Shown here in pieces: positions 24,252-32,967 of a DNA stretch of 64,000 nt. This stretch comes from Bradyrhizobium cenepequi (GTDB lineage: Bacteria; Pseudomonadota; Alphaproteobacteria; Rhizobiales; Xanthobacteraceae). The stretch spans positions 1 through 64,000 of the forward strand of contig NZ_JAGKJI010000012.1 in NCBI RefSeq assembly GCF_020329485.1, read 5' to 3'. The stretch's first letter is position 1, and each line of letters starts with the position of its first letter. The notes below the pieces were generated by a model. That model was not told where the DNA came from. It saw only the letters and a program-made list of their open reading frames with translations, and did not search any database. The translations under genes were made by a program, and so were the position numbers.

Positions 24252-25689
24252 TTAGCGGGCAGGGGCATGAGGGGCGATCCTGCCGGCCCACGGTTGCGCC
24301 ATTTCAAAAGCAGCTGCGGCCATGAGCACTTTGGCATCGGCGTACCAGGGGCCGACGATCTGCAGTCCGATCGGCAGGCCCTCTTTGTTCCAGCCACAGG
24401 GCACGCTGATGGCGGGGTGACCCGTGAGATCGAACATATTGAGATAAGGCACCCAGGACTGACGCATGTCGCCGGCATCCTTGCCGCCGATCGTGATCGG
24501 ATCGAGTGCCTTGTGATCGACGGACAGCGGCGGCCGGCTCATGGTCGGCGTCAGCACCAGATCGTATTTCGCGAACCAGCCCTGCACCATGCGGAAGTGC
24601 TGCGTGCGCTTGTACGTCGCCTGCAGGAGCTGCTGGCCGCTATAGCCGCCGCCGGCGCGAATGCCCTCGACGAAGCTTTCATCGAGCTGCGGCGCAACCT
24701 CGTCGACGCGCGCATAGAAGCGCGCGGCCCAGTTCGACTGTTGCAGGATACGCCAGGCAGGCTCGGCATTCTCGACGGCCTCGTCGATGACATCGACCGT
24801 GCAGCCAACCGAACGGAATGTCTCGAGGCTCGCCTCGCAGGCCTTGCGCACCTCGTCATCGAGCAATGTATTGCCGACCAGGGGCCGCCAGGCGATGCGC
24901 AGGCCTTTGACAATGCCATTGATGCCCGCCACCGCGCCGACCGGCGCCACGCCGATCGAATGCGGATCGGCTTGATGCGGTCCGCCGACGACGTCCAGCA
25001 TCAACGCCGCGTCGCGTACGGTGCGTGCCATCACGCCGAGGTGGATGAAATTGTTGAAGCCATCGGGCACCTGGTTGTGCGGAATGACGCCGAGCGTCGG
25101 CTTCATGCCGACAGTGGCGGTGCAGGCAGCGGGCAGGCGCGTGCTCGCGCCAGCGTCGGTAGCGAGTGACAGCGGCCCAAGGCCCGCCGCGACCGCCACC
25201 GCCGAGCCGCCGCTCGAGCCGCCGGGCGTGAAGTCGAGCCCCCACGGATTGCGCGTTGCCCCAAACAAGGGTGCGTCGGTCAACAGCTTGTGCGCGAACT
25301 CCGACGTCATCGTCTTGCCGATGATGATCGCGCCGGCATCCTTCAGGCGCTTGACGGCGACGGCATCCGCGTCCGGCACGTTGTTGGCCATCGTGCGCGA
25401 GCCCCACGTCGTGCGGATGCCGGCGGTGTTGATGATGTCCTTCCGACACCGGCACGCCATGCAGCGGACCCAGCGTGTCGCCGCGTGCCACCGCGGCGTC
25501 TGCTGCGCGGGCGGTGGCGATTGCTTCATCCTTGCAGATCGTGATGAAGGCATTGAGCGTCGGCTGGCTTGCTTCGGCGCGGCGGATGATCTCTTCGGTG
25601 ACGTCGGCCGACGAGATTTCGCGCTCGCGGATGCGCTTGGCCAACTCAATGGCCGTCATATAGGCGAACGGCGAGGCCGCTGCGGACAT
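24252..25689 (-). pseudogene. Amidase-signature family hydrolase with one frameshift
   Basis: The start (ATG 25689) follows CCGGAG. The first 80 residues (MTAIELAKRIREREISSADV, GPLHGVPVS) and the rest (KDIINTAGIRTTWGSRTMAN onward) are in different frames, joined near 25445, where GTGTCGGAAGGAC stands for an expected GTGTCGGTGAAGGAC; two bases appear lost. The catalytic Lys sits exactly at the break (VKDI), with GGSSGGSAVAVAAG and DAGAS supplying the cis-Ser and nucleophile Ser. Family enzymes hydrolyse aryl or alkyl amides to acids. It ends the minus-strand cluster with the oxygenase subunits (52-base gap), suggesting that an amide is converted to the acid oxidised next. Confidence 0.8.
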
Positions 25690-25741
25690 GCGGTAACTCC
25701 GGAATTGTATTGAGGTAGGCGGACCGGGCAGGAGTGCCCGA

Positions 25742-26275
25742 TCACACCGGCAGACAGAGTGCGTTGGCGACCAAGAGGTTGTCGTAGACGCAACGGCGCT
25801 CGGCGAGCTTGAGCGTGCCGTTCACGCGCCTGAACTTATCGTGATACGTGCCAACCTGATGGATGGTCGCGTCGGGCCGATCGTAGAGCACCTGGAACAC
25901 TACATAGTTCGCCCGCGCGCTGATCGTGCCGTCCGCTGCTTCTTCGCCGACGGTGAGGTTGGAGACCATGTGGCGCAGATAGCGCGGCGCGAACATCGCG
26001 GTCTCCTTAAGGGCGAAGGCGCGGTCGCGAATCATGCCCTTGTTCTCGCAATAGATGAGACCAACCGGCAGATCGCGGTCGAAGTTCTCGCGCGACAGGA
26101 TCACATAGAAGCCGTCGTCGGTGAACATCTCGGCCCAGTCCATCAGCCGCTGGTCGTCGAGCGCGGCCGCATAGACATTGTTGAAAGTCGTGATCTCGTG
26201 CTGGAGCAGCAGCGTCTCCAGCCGGATATCGGCCACGGCGGCGGGCGAGGGGCGGGTCATCACAGCACCTTGCAT
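25742..26275 (-). CDS. Ring-hydroxylating oxygenase beta subunit
   Basis: The 177 residues form an NTF2-like (SnoaL/ring_hydroxyl_B) domain: LLLQHEITTFNNVYAAALDD, WAEMFTDDGFYVILSRENFD, RYLRHMVSNLTVGEEAADG, and RRCVYDNLLVANALCLPV at the end. Beta subunits stabilise alpha3beta3 hexamers of Rieske oxygenases and carry no cofactor. It begins 1 base after the alpha-fusion stop, with ATGs at 26275 and 26260 both possible (AAGGT precedes the second). Strict pairing with the 955-residue fusion gene shows it is its partner. Intact. Confidence 0.88.
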   Translation of the reverse strand: MQGAVMTRPSPAAVADIRLETLLLQHEITTFNNVYAAALDDQRLMDWAEMFTDDGFYVILSRENFDRDLPVGLIYCENKGMIRDRAFALKETAMFAPRYLRHMVSNLTVGEEAADGTISARANYVVFQVLYDRPDATIHQVGTYHDKFRRVNGTLKLAERRCVYDNLLVANALCLPV

Positions 26276-26276
26276 G

Positions 26277-29144
26277 TCAAAGCCCCATTTCCTGGCGCCA
26301 GTGCTTGTACATGGCGCGGATCGCCGCTTCCGAGATCAAGCTTTCGGCGGTGCCGGCCTCGATCTCTGGATCGAGCTTCACCAGATGTTCGCCGTTCGGC
26401 ACGTGCTGCATGCCGTCCTGCACGAATTTGATCGCCTCGTTGTCCTCTAGGCCGAGGAAGCCGGCGGGACCCATGAGGTTGCCCTGACGCAGCCGATGGC
26501 GCGTCATCTCCTCGCTGTCGCCTTCGAAGCCGAACATTGTCCACTTCATGATGAACTCGTTCGGGCTGGTCGGCACGATGTGGCGCACGCCGAGCGTGTT
26601 CATCTCGCGCTGGATGATCAGGTTCGGCCAGATCGTCGCCATGGTGACCGACCATGGACTGTCGAACTCGTCGATGAAGTCCATGAAGCGCGGCTCTTCC
26701 AGCGTCATGCCTTCGCGATAGGCGCGCATCTCCTTCTTGGTGTCGCTGGCGACCGCCTTGCCGTCCGACTTTGCCGACGCCATTACGCCGTGCCGTCCGG
26801 TCGGATCGGCCAACATCAGCGAGCGGTTGCCGGCGACCAGCAGGCCGAAGGTCACCAGGAACGTGTGTAGGAGGGTAGCGTGATAAGGATCCTTGAGGTT
26901 CTCGTGATAGAGCTTCCAGTTGCCCGGCAGCGTGTGGCGATAATGGCCGAGTAGCACCGGTTTGCGGCCGTCGAAGGTCGCCTCGAACTCGCGCAGCACT
27001 TCGGGGCCGAGATAGTCCGGGAAGGATTCCATGTCGTTGCAATAGGACGCGAAGACGACGCCGCGGTGCGCGGTCACGTTCAGCTTGCGCAGGCCATGGT
27101 CGGCGTTCTTGAAATCGGCCGGCATGCCGCCCTTGCCGTTGACGCCGCGGCGGAACGGCACGCCGGCGAGACTACCCTTCAGGTCGTAAGACCACTGGTG
27201 ATAGGGGCAGACGAACTCCTTGGCGTTGCCGGAGAGCTCGCGGCAGAACTCGGCGGCGCGGTGCGCACAGCGGTTTTCGAACACGTTGATCGATCCGTCC
27301 TCCGCACGCGAGACGACCACCGGCGTCGGCCCGACATTGGAGCGGATGTAGTCGCCAGGATTGGGGATTTCGCATTCGAGCGCGACGTAGTTCCAGGTGC
27401 GGCCATGAAAGATCTTCTCGATCTCGCGCTGGTAGATGGTCTCGTCGGTGTAGACCCAGTCTGGAATGCGCGTGAGGCCTTCCTCCGGCCACAGATAGCG
27501 CTTGGTCAATGCCAGCGAAGGATGGGCATTCATGGCGGCCTCCAACGATGCGTCGGTTGATTCAGTTTCGTCGTCGGCGAGCACGACGGCGGTGGAAGTG
27601 TCGAGATCGAAAGGCGTTGTGGCCTGCAGGTCCGTGCGGGCTTGGCGGATCGCCTCGGGTAAGGAAAAAGCGACGACGCCGGTGAGCTTGCCGCTGTCGC
27701 GGTCGATGGTGCGATAGATCGTGCCGGCCACGGCGTCGGCCCCGCCTTCGCGCGCGACGATATCTTTCGGGCCGATGCTGCCGATCATCTGAATGTTCAG
27801 GCCAAACTGATCGGTCCAGAACCACGGCTTCTTGGCCGGCCCCTCGGGCGCAGCGCCGGCGATCGAGCGCCCAGCGGCGGCGCCTTGCTCCTCGGCATTG
27901 TGCCAGCTCTCCAACCGCACGCGGCGTCCGCTGTTGGCGATGGGATGGAGCGCACAGTCGCCAGCCGCCCAGATACCGGGAACGCTGGTGTGGCCTTCGG
28001 CATCCACATCGATGCCGCCTAAGACCTTGCAGCCGGCAGCCGCGGCGAGATCGACGTGCGGCTCGAGCCCGATGCCGACGAGCACGGCATCGACCTCGAT
28101 CGTGTCGCGTTCGGTGACGATGCCGAGCCTGGCGCCGCGCTGCGTGATCTCGCGCACCTCGGCATTGCGGCGCACATCGACACCATGAGTCTCGGCGAGG
28201 CGGCGGAAGGCGCAGCCGAGCGGCGCCGGCAACAGGCGCATCATGATCTCGGGTTCGCGCTCGAGCACGGTGGCGGCAACGCCGCGCTTGATCGCAGCGG
28301 AGGCAAGCTCAAGCCCGATGAAGCCGCCGCCGACCACGGCGACATGCGTCGCCGCGGCAAGCGCCTTCTCGATCGCTGCGGCGTCTTCGACCGTACGCAG
28401 GTGCAGGACACCGGCGCGCTCCGAACCGGGAATGGCGAGGTGGCGGGCACGGCCGCCGGTCGCGATCAGCAGCGCGCCGTAGGGCAGGCCGGTGCCGTTG
28501 CCGAGCGTGACCTGTTTCTCTGTGGGATCGACGGCGATTGCCTGCTGGCCGAGGTGCAGGCGCACACCGAGGGATTCGACATCCGCCTGGCTCAGCCGCG
28601 TGCACGCCGCCAGATCGCCGCTGCCAAACAGCATGTCCTTCGACAGCGGCGGCCGCTCATAGGGGAGGTGAGGCTCATCGCCAACAAGATCGATGGTGCC
28701 ATTGAAGCCGGCATTGCGCATCGCACGGATAGCAGCGGCGGCCGCCTGTCCCGCGCCGACGATGACCGCCGCTGTCGCGGCGCAAGCGTCTGTCGGCCTC
28801 TTGTCAGCGGCGGAATCCGCCGGCCGCGCGCCGGATTGATCGAGATCGACGAAGATGTCGTCGCCCTCAAGCTTCACTGCGTACGTGCGCAGGTCCTGCG
28901 TCAGGGGCGCGCACAGCGCCTTTCCAGTGCGGATGTCGAACCGGCCCTGATGCAGCGGGCATTCGATCTTGCCGTCCTCGACCCAGCCTTCCGACAACAG
29001 CGCGAGCGCATGTGTGCAAATGCCGTGCGTGGCATAGATCGCGCCGCCGAGATTGTAGAGCGCGACCGGCGTTCCACCGACATCGCCGCCGATCGCGCCG
29101 CCGTCGCGTATCGAACTCAAGGATGCCGCACGTTGCCAGGTCAT
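26277..29144 (-). CDS. Three-part fusion: Rieske ferredoxin, FAD reductase and ring-hydroxylating oxygenase alpha subunit
   Basis: A single uninterrupted frame of 955 codons. Residues 1-105: Rieske ferredoxin with C43, H45, C62 and H65 (CTHALA…CPLHQGRFD). Residues 123-515: glutathione-reductase-like ferredoxin reductase, FAD site VIVGAGQAAAAAIRAMR (127-143), NAD site VAVVGGGFIGLELA (268-281), and GIWAAGDCALHP (390-401) for the flavin. Residues 540-955: oxygenase alpha subunit, Rieske C626, H628, C646, H649, mononuclear iron H755 and H760 in ENLKDPYHATLLH, probable Asp ligand D901. Normally these are three proteins. Here the electron path from NADH to active site lies in one chain, with the beta subunit encoded next. 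The alpha part resembles the salicylate 5-hydroxylase/anthranilate group (NWKLYxEN…DPYHATLLH). Substrate unknown. Confidence 0.92.
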   Translation of the reverse strand: MTWQRAASLSSIRDGGAIGGDVGGTPVALYNLGGAIYATHGICTHALALLSEGWVEDGKIECPLHQGRFDIRTGKALCAPLTQDLRTYAVKLEGDDIFVDLDQSGARPADSAADKRPTDACAATAAVIVGAGQAAAAAIRAMRNAGFNGTIDLVGDEPHLPYERPPLSKDMLFGSGDLAACTRLSQADVESLGVRLHLGQQAIAVDPTEKQVTLGNGTGLPYGALLIATGGRARHLAIPGSERAGVLHLRTVEDAAAIEKALAAATHVAVVGGGFIGLELASAAIKRGVAATVLEREPEIMMRLLPAPLGCAFRRLAETHGVDVRRNAEVREITQRGARLGIVTERDTIEVDAVLVGIGLEPHVDLAAAAGCKVLGGIDVDAEGHTSVPGIWAAGDCALHPIANSGRRVRLESWHNAEEQGAAAGRSIAGAAPEGPAKKPWFWTDQFGLNIQMIGSIGPKDIVAREGGADAVAGTIYRTIDRDSGKLTGVVAFSLPEAIRQARTDLQATTPFDLDTSTAVVLADDETESTDASLEAAMNAHPSLALTKRYLWPEEGLTRIPDWVYTDETIYQREIEKIFHGRTWNYVALECEIPNPGDYIRSNVGPTPVVVSRAEDGSINVFENRCAHRAAEFCRELSGNAKEFVCPYHQWSYDLKGSLAGVPFRRGVNGKGGMPADFKNADHGLRKLNVTAHRGVVFASYCNDMESFPDYLGPEVLREFEATFDGRKPVLLGHYRHTLPGNWKLYHENLKDPYHATLLHTFLVTFGLLVAGNRSLMLADPTGRHGVMASAKSDGKAVASDTKKEMRAYREGMTLEEPRFMDFIDEFDSPWSVTMATIWPNLIIQREMNTLGVRHIVPTSPNEFIMKWTMFGFEGDSEEMTRHRLRQGNLMGPAGFLGLEDNEAIKFVQDGMQHVPNGEHLVKLDPEIEAGTAESLISEAAIRAMYKHWRQEMGL

Positions 29145-29161
29145 GGGTCGTCCCGCGCTTA

Positions 29162-29181
29162 TTCGTCAGTGTACATCGCTG
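29162..29181. promoter_or_regulatory. Copy A of the catabolic-island motif
   Basis: TTCGTCAGTGTACATCGCTG lies 18 bases upstream of the fusion oxygenase gene. It shares TCAGTGTA and CATC with three other copies in this island and is the weakest of the four at its 3' end. Probably an operator for the local MarR protein. Confidence 0.4.
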
Positions 29182-29240
29182 TTTCTGGTCGGCAATGGCG
29201 CCGCCCCGTGTTCCACCAAGGAATTTATTGCCCTTGTAGT

Positions 29241-29262
29241 TTAGTCAGTGTACCATCATAAA
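29241..29262. promoter_or_regulatory. Copy B of the catabolic-island motif
   Basis: TTAGTCAGTGTACCATCATA lies 30 bases upstream of the ABM-like gene, in the 147-base divergent region shared with the oxygenase. It matches copy C (near 31070) at 13 of 16 core positions. A and B together would let one regulator control both directions. Confidence 0.5.
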
Positions 29263-29291
29263 ATAGGATACCGCAATCGAGGAGCGCCGTC

Positions 29292-29660
29292 ATGGCTCAG
29301 GAACCGCTCGCGACCAAAGGCAACTACCTGCACATCTACGACTTCCGGGTGCAGAAGGGCCACGAGGAAGAGTTCATCCGGCTGTTCGAGGAATTTGACT
29401 ATTCGGAGGGCAATCCGATGCACAAGTCGTCGGCGCAGGTGAGCGACGGCGTGCTGTGCCGCGATATCGACGATCCGCAGCGCTTCTTCCTGATTGCCGA
29501 GTGGTCGGACATTGAGGAGCACGCGAAAATTCGCAAGATTCTCGCCAACGAGATCAAGCCGGAATTCATCAAGTACATCGAGGGCGGCAAGTTCATCCCG
29601 AAATATGTCGAGGTCGTTTCCTCGACGCCGGACGAGATCCTGCAGAAGGCCGCCGGGTAA
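29292..29660 (+). CDS. ABM (antibiotic biosynthesis monooxygenase)-like ferredoxin-fold protein
   Basis: The 122-residue protein begins with a short leader and then YLHIYDFRVQKGHEEEFIRL, HKSSAQVSDGVLCRDIDDPQ, RFFLIAEWSDIEEHAKIRKI. The pattern of a beta strand, two helices and a W-containing strand (FxxIAEWxD) is the dimeric alpha/beta barrel of ABM and related stress proteins. Family members include cofactor-free monooxygenases and isomerases, often accessory in aromatic pathways. GGAG lies 10 bases before the ATG. It is followed after 6 bases by the GST-type isomerase, so the two are co-transcribed. Confidence 0.7.
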   Translation: MAQEPLATKGNYLHIYDFRVQKGHEEEFIRLFEEFDYSEGNPMHKSSAQVSDGVLCRDIDDPQRFFLIAEWSDIEEHAKIRKILANEIKPEFIKYIEGGKFIPKYVEVVSSTPDEILQKAAG

Positions 29661-29666
29661 GCGGCC

Positions 29667-30311
29667 GTGGCGCGGCATCTCTATACGTTCTTCCGGTCGT
29701 CGACCTCCTACCGCATGCGCATCATGCTGGCGTACAAGCGGCTCGATTACCAGCCACATTACGTCAGCTTGCCGAAGATGGAGCACCGCGAGTCGGGCTA
29801 CCGCGATCTCAATCCGCAGGGGCTGGTGCCGCTGCTGATCGAGGACGGGCGCGGCTATATCCAGACTTTGGCGGTCATTGAGTATCTCGACGAAATCTAT
29901 CCCGAGCCGCCGCTGATGCCGAAGACGCCGCAGGAGCGCGCCTATGTGCGCGCTTTCTCGCAGATCATCAGCTGCGACATTCATCCGCTCAATAATGTAC
30001 GGGTGCTCAAGCGGCTCAAGAGCCAGTTCGGCGCCGACGAGGCGGCGACCAATGAATGGTACGCCCATTGGATCGCGGAGGGCCTAAGTTCGCTTGAGGA
30101 ATATGTCGCGCGAGAAGGCCGATCGGGGCGTTTTGCCCTCGGAGACAGCGTCACCATGGCCGACACCTGCCTGGTGCCGCAGATCTTCAATGCGCAACGC
30201 TTTGGCTGTCCGGTCGATGTCTATCCCAAGCTGATGGCCGTCTTCGACAACTGCATGAAGCTGCCGGCCTTCACCGAAACGCAGCCGAGCACGCAGCCCG
30301 ACGCGTTCTGA
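29667..30311 (+). CDS. Zeta-class glutathione transferase (maleylpyruvate/maleylacetoacetate isomerase type)
   Basis: It starts at a GTG 6 bases after the ABM-like stop. The 214 residues show the zeta motif region FFRSSTSYRMRIMLAYKRLD (SSxSxRxRI, catalytic Ser near 10-13), NPQGLVPLLIEDG, the glutathione-binding QTLAVIEYLDE and a C-terminal helical domain with FALGDSVTMADTCLVPQ. These enzymes use glutathione to isomerise maleylpyruvate (gentisate route) or maleylacetoacetate (homogentisate route). Its position beside a ring oxygenase makes a ring-cleavage product the likely substrate, although no ring-cleavage dioxygenase is in the window. It converges with marR, 3 bases apart. Confidence 0.85.
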   Translation: MARHLYTFFRSSTSYRMRIMLAYKRLDYQPHYVSLPKMEHRESGYRDLNPQGLVPLLIEDGRGYIQTLAVIEYLDEIYPEPPLMPKTPQERAYVRAFSQIISCDIHPLNNVRVLKRLKSQFGADEAATNEWYAHWIAEGLSSLEEYVAREGRSGRFALGDSVTMADTCLVPQIFNAQRFGCPVDVYPKLMAVFDNCMKLPAFTETQPSTQPDAF

Positions 30312-30314
30312 CGA

Positions 30315-30887
30315 TCAGGCCTTGCTCGGGCTGAAGATGGTGCGGCCGAGATGGTTGTTGCCGTCGATCAGCCGGATCAAGGTGGTGATGAAGGCGTGGC
30401 GTTCGGCGGGCAGCAGCGGCTCGAGCAGGCGCTCCTGCGCACGCTGCATCGCGGCGTACATCTCCTTGGTGACGCGCTTTCCTTCCGGCGTCAGGCGCGC
30501 GAGCATTGTGCGTTTGTCGGCCTTGCCGCGTCTTCGTTCTATCAGCCCGCGCCGGCTGAGCCTGTTGAGCACATCAGCGACATTGGTGCGGTCGATGCCG
30601 AGTTCCCGCGCGATCGAGTTCTGGTCGAGGTCAGGATTGGTCGCCAGCGTCGTCAACAGCCCGTATTGCACCGGCGTAATGTCGAACTGCGCGCATTCCT
30701 CGAAGAACAGCGCGTAATGGATCTGGTGCAGGCGCCGCAGAAGGTAACCCGGACGCGCCCATAGCGGCATTTCCGACATCAGGGCGCCGGCAACCGAGTA
30801 ATTCCGCGGCTCGCCCTTGCGCGTGAGCAGCTTGGTGGGAACGCTGACCGGAGCCGGCTTAACGCGGGTTTTTGCTCTTGTTGCCAT
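30315..30887 (-). CDS. MarR-family regulator of the catabolic island
   Basis: The start at ATG 30887 follows AGGAAACC; the frame is open further upstream without a site. The 190-residue protein has a 50-residue basic N-terminal extension (RAKTRVKPAPVSVPTKLLTR), then a MarR domain: ITPVQYGLLTTLATNPDLDQ, SIARELGIDRTNVADVLNRL as recognition helix, and RRRGKADKRTMLARLTPEGK as wing. MarR proteins typically repress aromatic-degradation genes until an aromatic acid or its CoA ester binds. It is divergent from the ABC importer, with motif copy C in between. The recurring motif elsewhere in the island is its probable operator. Confidence 0.88.
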   Translation of the reverse strand: MATRAKTRVKPAPVSVPTKLLTRKGEPRNYSVAGALMSEMPLWARPGYLLRRLHQIHYALFFEECAQFDITPVQYGLLTTLATNPDLDQNSIARELGIDRTNVADVLNRLSRRGLIERRRGKADKRTMLARLTPEGKRVTKEMYAAMQRAQERLLEPLLPAERHAFITTLIRLIDGNNHLGRTIFSPSKA

Positions 30888-31069
30888 GAGGTTTCCTGTG
30901 GCGGTCGGTCGATGCGAGAGTGGCGACGCGTCTGAGTCGCACCAATTGGACGTCGCCGGCGCGCCCTTTGCAACTATTTCGAGAAGGCTGTGGGCATTTG
31001 GTCGGTCGGTAGAATTCACGCCTGTGATGAAGGCCCGCTCTTGATAGCGCAGTTCGCGGCGAAAGCAAA

Positions 31070-31090
31070 TTCGTCAGTATCACATCATAC
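31070..31090. promoter_or_regulatory. Copy C of the catabolic-island motif
   Basis: TTCGTCAGTATCACATCATA lies between marR (183 bases away) and the ABC binding-protein gene (72 bases away). It shares 13 of 16 core bases with copies B and D. The position suits autoregulation of marR and control of the importer. Confidence 0.5.
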
Positions 31091-31161
31091 CTTGTCGAGT
31101 TCGAAATTGTCGTGTTACCGTGCCCGTGCCGGTGAATGCCAATGTGCTTATCGAGTGGGGG

Positions 31162-32187
31162 ATGATGATGTCCGCACGTCGTTGGATTGGTCTTGCATTC
31201 GCAACGCTCGCCGGATGGTCGCTCGGTTTTCCGGCCAATGCCGCCGACACTCTGAAAGTCAGGCTCGACTGGACGCCGTGGGGCGATCATGCGCCGCTGC
31301 ACTTCGCCGCGCAGAAGGGGTTGTTCAAGAAATACGGTCTCGATGTCGTGATCGACGACGGCAATGGTTCGGTCGCCACTGTCCAGATCGTCGGCAACGG
31401 CGAATACGATATCGGCCACGCGTCACTGGCGCCGATGGCGATCGCGCGCTCGAAGGGCTTGCAGGTCAAGGCTTTCGCCGGCTTCGTGCAGAAGAACGAC
31501 ATCGGTCTGCTCGTGCCCGCTGACAGCGGCATCAAGACACCCGCCGATCTCAGGGGCAAGAAGATTGCCTTCACTGCCGGTTCGCTCGAAGCGCCGTTCA
31601 TCGACCGCTTTCTGGCCGCCGGCAAGCTGACGCGCAGCGACGTCGAATTGCTCAATGTCAGCGCCGCGGCGAAAGCCGGTACTTACATGTCGGGTGGCGC
31701 CGACGGCGCCTTCTCCTCGGTGCCATTCTTCCTGCCGGTCGTTTCCGCCAAGCGGGCCTCGACCAGCGTGAACTTCGTCGACTACGGCCTGCAATTCCCG
31801 AGCTTCGGCCTGCTCGCCACCGACAAGACCATCGAGAGCAAGAAGGACGCGCTGCGCCGTTTCGCCAGCGTTGTCTCCGGTTGCTGGGCCTACATCCTCG
31901 ACGGCCACATCGAGGATGGCGTGCAGGCGATCATCGCCGCGCGTCCGCAGGCCAAGCTCGATCCGGACGTGCTGCGCAAGCAGATCGAGAGCATCAAGGC
32001 CTTCGCCAAGACCGAGGCGACCGAAGGCCAGCCCTTCGGCATCATGGACGCCGCGGACTGGAAGACGGCGCTCGAAACCCTCGCCGAAGGCGGCCTGTTG
32101 GATCAGAAACTCGCGCCCGACGCGGTCTTCACCAACGATCTGATCGACAAGAAGATCGTCGCCGATCTTTCCGCAGGCAAATTCTAG
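31162..32187 (+). CDS. NitT/TauT-type ABC transporter substrate-binding protein
   Basis: Three consecutive ATGs at 31162-31170 follow GAGTGGGG; an upstream in-frame ATG at 31120 would spoil the signal peptide. The product starts MMMSARRWIGLAFATLAGWS with cleavage likely after PANA. The mature part (VRLDWTPWGDHAPLHFAAQK, GLFKKYGLDVVIDDGNGS) is an NMT1/THI5/SsuA-like periplasmic binding fold. Families of this type import sulfonates, nitrate, pyrimidine precursors and, in catabolic clusters, aromatic acids. It is the first gene of a three-gene transporter operon (ATPase and permease follow, with 15 bases and then an 8-base overlap). Confidence 0.87.
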   Translation: MMMSARRWIGLAFATLAGWSLGFPANAADTLKVRLDWTPWGDHAPLHFAAQKGLFKKYGLDVVIDDGNGSVATVQIVGNGEYDIGHASLAPMAIARSKGLQVKAFAGFVQKNDIGLLVPADSGIKTPADLRGKKIAFTAGSLEAPFIDRFLAAGKLTRSDVELLNVSAAAKAGTYMSGGADGAFSSVPFFLPVVSAKRASTSVNFVDYGLQFPSFGLLATDKTIESKKDALRRFASVVSGCWAYILDGHIEDGVQAIIAARPQAKLDPDVLRKQIESIKAFAKTEATEGQPFGIMDAADWKTALETLAEGGLLDQKLAPDAVFTNDLIDKKIVADLSAGKF

Positions 32188-32202
32188 AGCTGCGCTGCCC
32201 GG

Positions 32203-32967
32203 ATGATTCGAGCATCTCAGGTCGTCAAGCGTTTCGGGAGCAGCGACAAGAGCGTCACCGCGCTCGACGGAATCTCGATCGACATCGAGGAGGGCGAGTT
32301 CGTCAGCCTGCTCGGCCCCAGCGGCTGTGGCAAGAGCACGTTCCTGCGTTGCCTCGCCGGAATCGAAACCGCGACGACCGGATCCCTGCTCATCGACGGT
32401 AAGCCCATCGACGGCCCGCCGGACCGCTTGGGCATGGCGTTTCAACGCGATGCGCTGCTCGACTGGTTCGACGTGCTGGAGAACGTGTTGCTGCCGGCGG
32501 ACTTTGGCGGCAAGCGCAAGCGCGACTATGAGCCGCGCGCGCGTGAGCTCTTGGCCATGGTTGGTCTCAAAGGATTTGTGAACGCTTATCCGCGCGCGCT
32601 GTCCGGCGGCATGCGCCAGCGTGTGGCGATGTGCCGCTCGCTCTTACTCGATCCGCGCCTCATCTTGATGGATGAGCCGTTCGGGGCGCTCGATGCGCTG
32701 ACCCGCGACCAGCTCAATGTCGATCTGCATCATCTCACGCAGCAGCGGAGGATGACGGCCGTCTTCGTCACCCACAGCATTTCCGAAGCGGTGTTCCTGT
32801 CTACCCGCGTGATTGTTTTCAGCCCGAGACCCGGCCGCGTCGTCGCGGATATCCGCATCGGCCTGCCGCGCGAGCGGCGCCTTGCCGTGCGCGAGAGCAA
32901 GGAGTTCGGCGATTACACCCGCCACATCCGCGGCCTGTTCGAGAAGATGGGGCTGATCCATGATTGA
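32203..32967 (+). CDS. NitT/TauT-type ABC transporter ATP-binding protein
   Basis: The 254-residue protein has Walker A LLGPSGCGKST, Q-loop MAFQRDALLDWFDVLENV, signature LSGGMRQRVAMCRS, Walker B LILMDEPFGALDA and switch His in FVTHSISEA. It belongs with SsuB/TauB ATPases. It energises import of the ligand of the upstream binding protein through the downstream permease, which it overlaps by 8 bases. Intact. Confidence 0.9.
   Translation: MIRASQVVKRFGSSDKSVTALDGISIDIEEGEFVSLLGPSGCGKSTFLRCLAGIETATTGSLLIDGKPIDGPPDRLGMAFQRDALLDWFDVLENVLLPADFGGKRKRDYEPRARELLAMVGLKGFVNAYPRALSGGMRQRVAMCRSLLLDPRLILMDEPFGALDALTRDQLNVDLHHLTQQRRMTAVFVTHSISEAVFLSTRVIVFSPRPGRVVADIRIGLPRERRLAVRESKEFGDYTRHIRGLFEKMGLIHD

Noticed and set aside
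28056..29261. 401-codon plus-strand frame opposite the fusion oxygenase
   Set aside because: Its translation is Arg/Ala/Asp-rich with no family features, as expected antisense to the coding strand.
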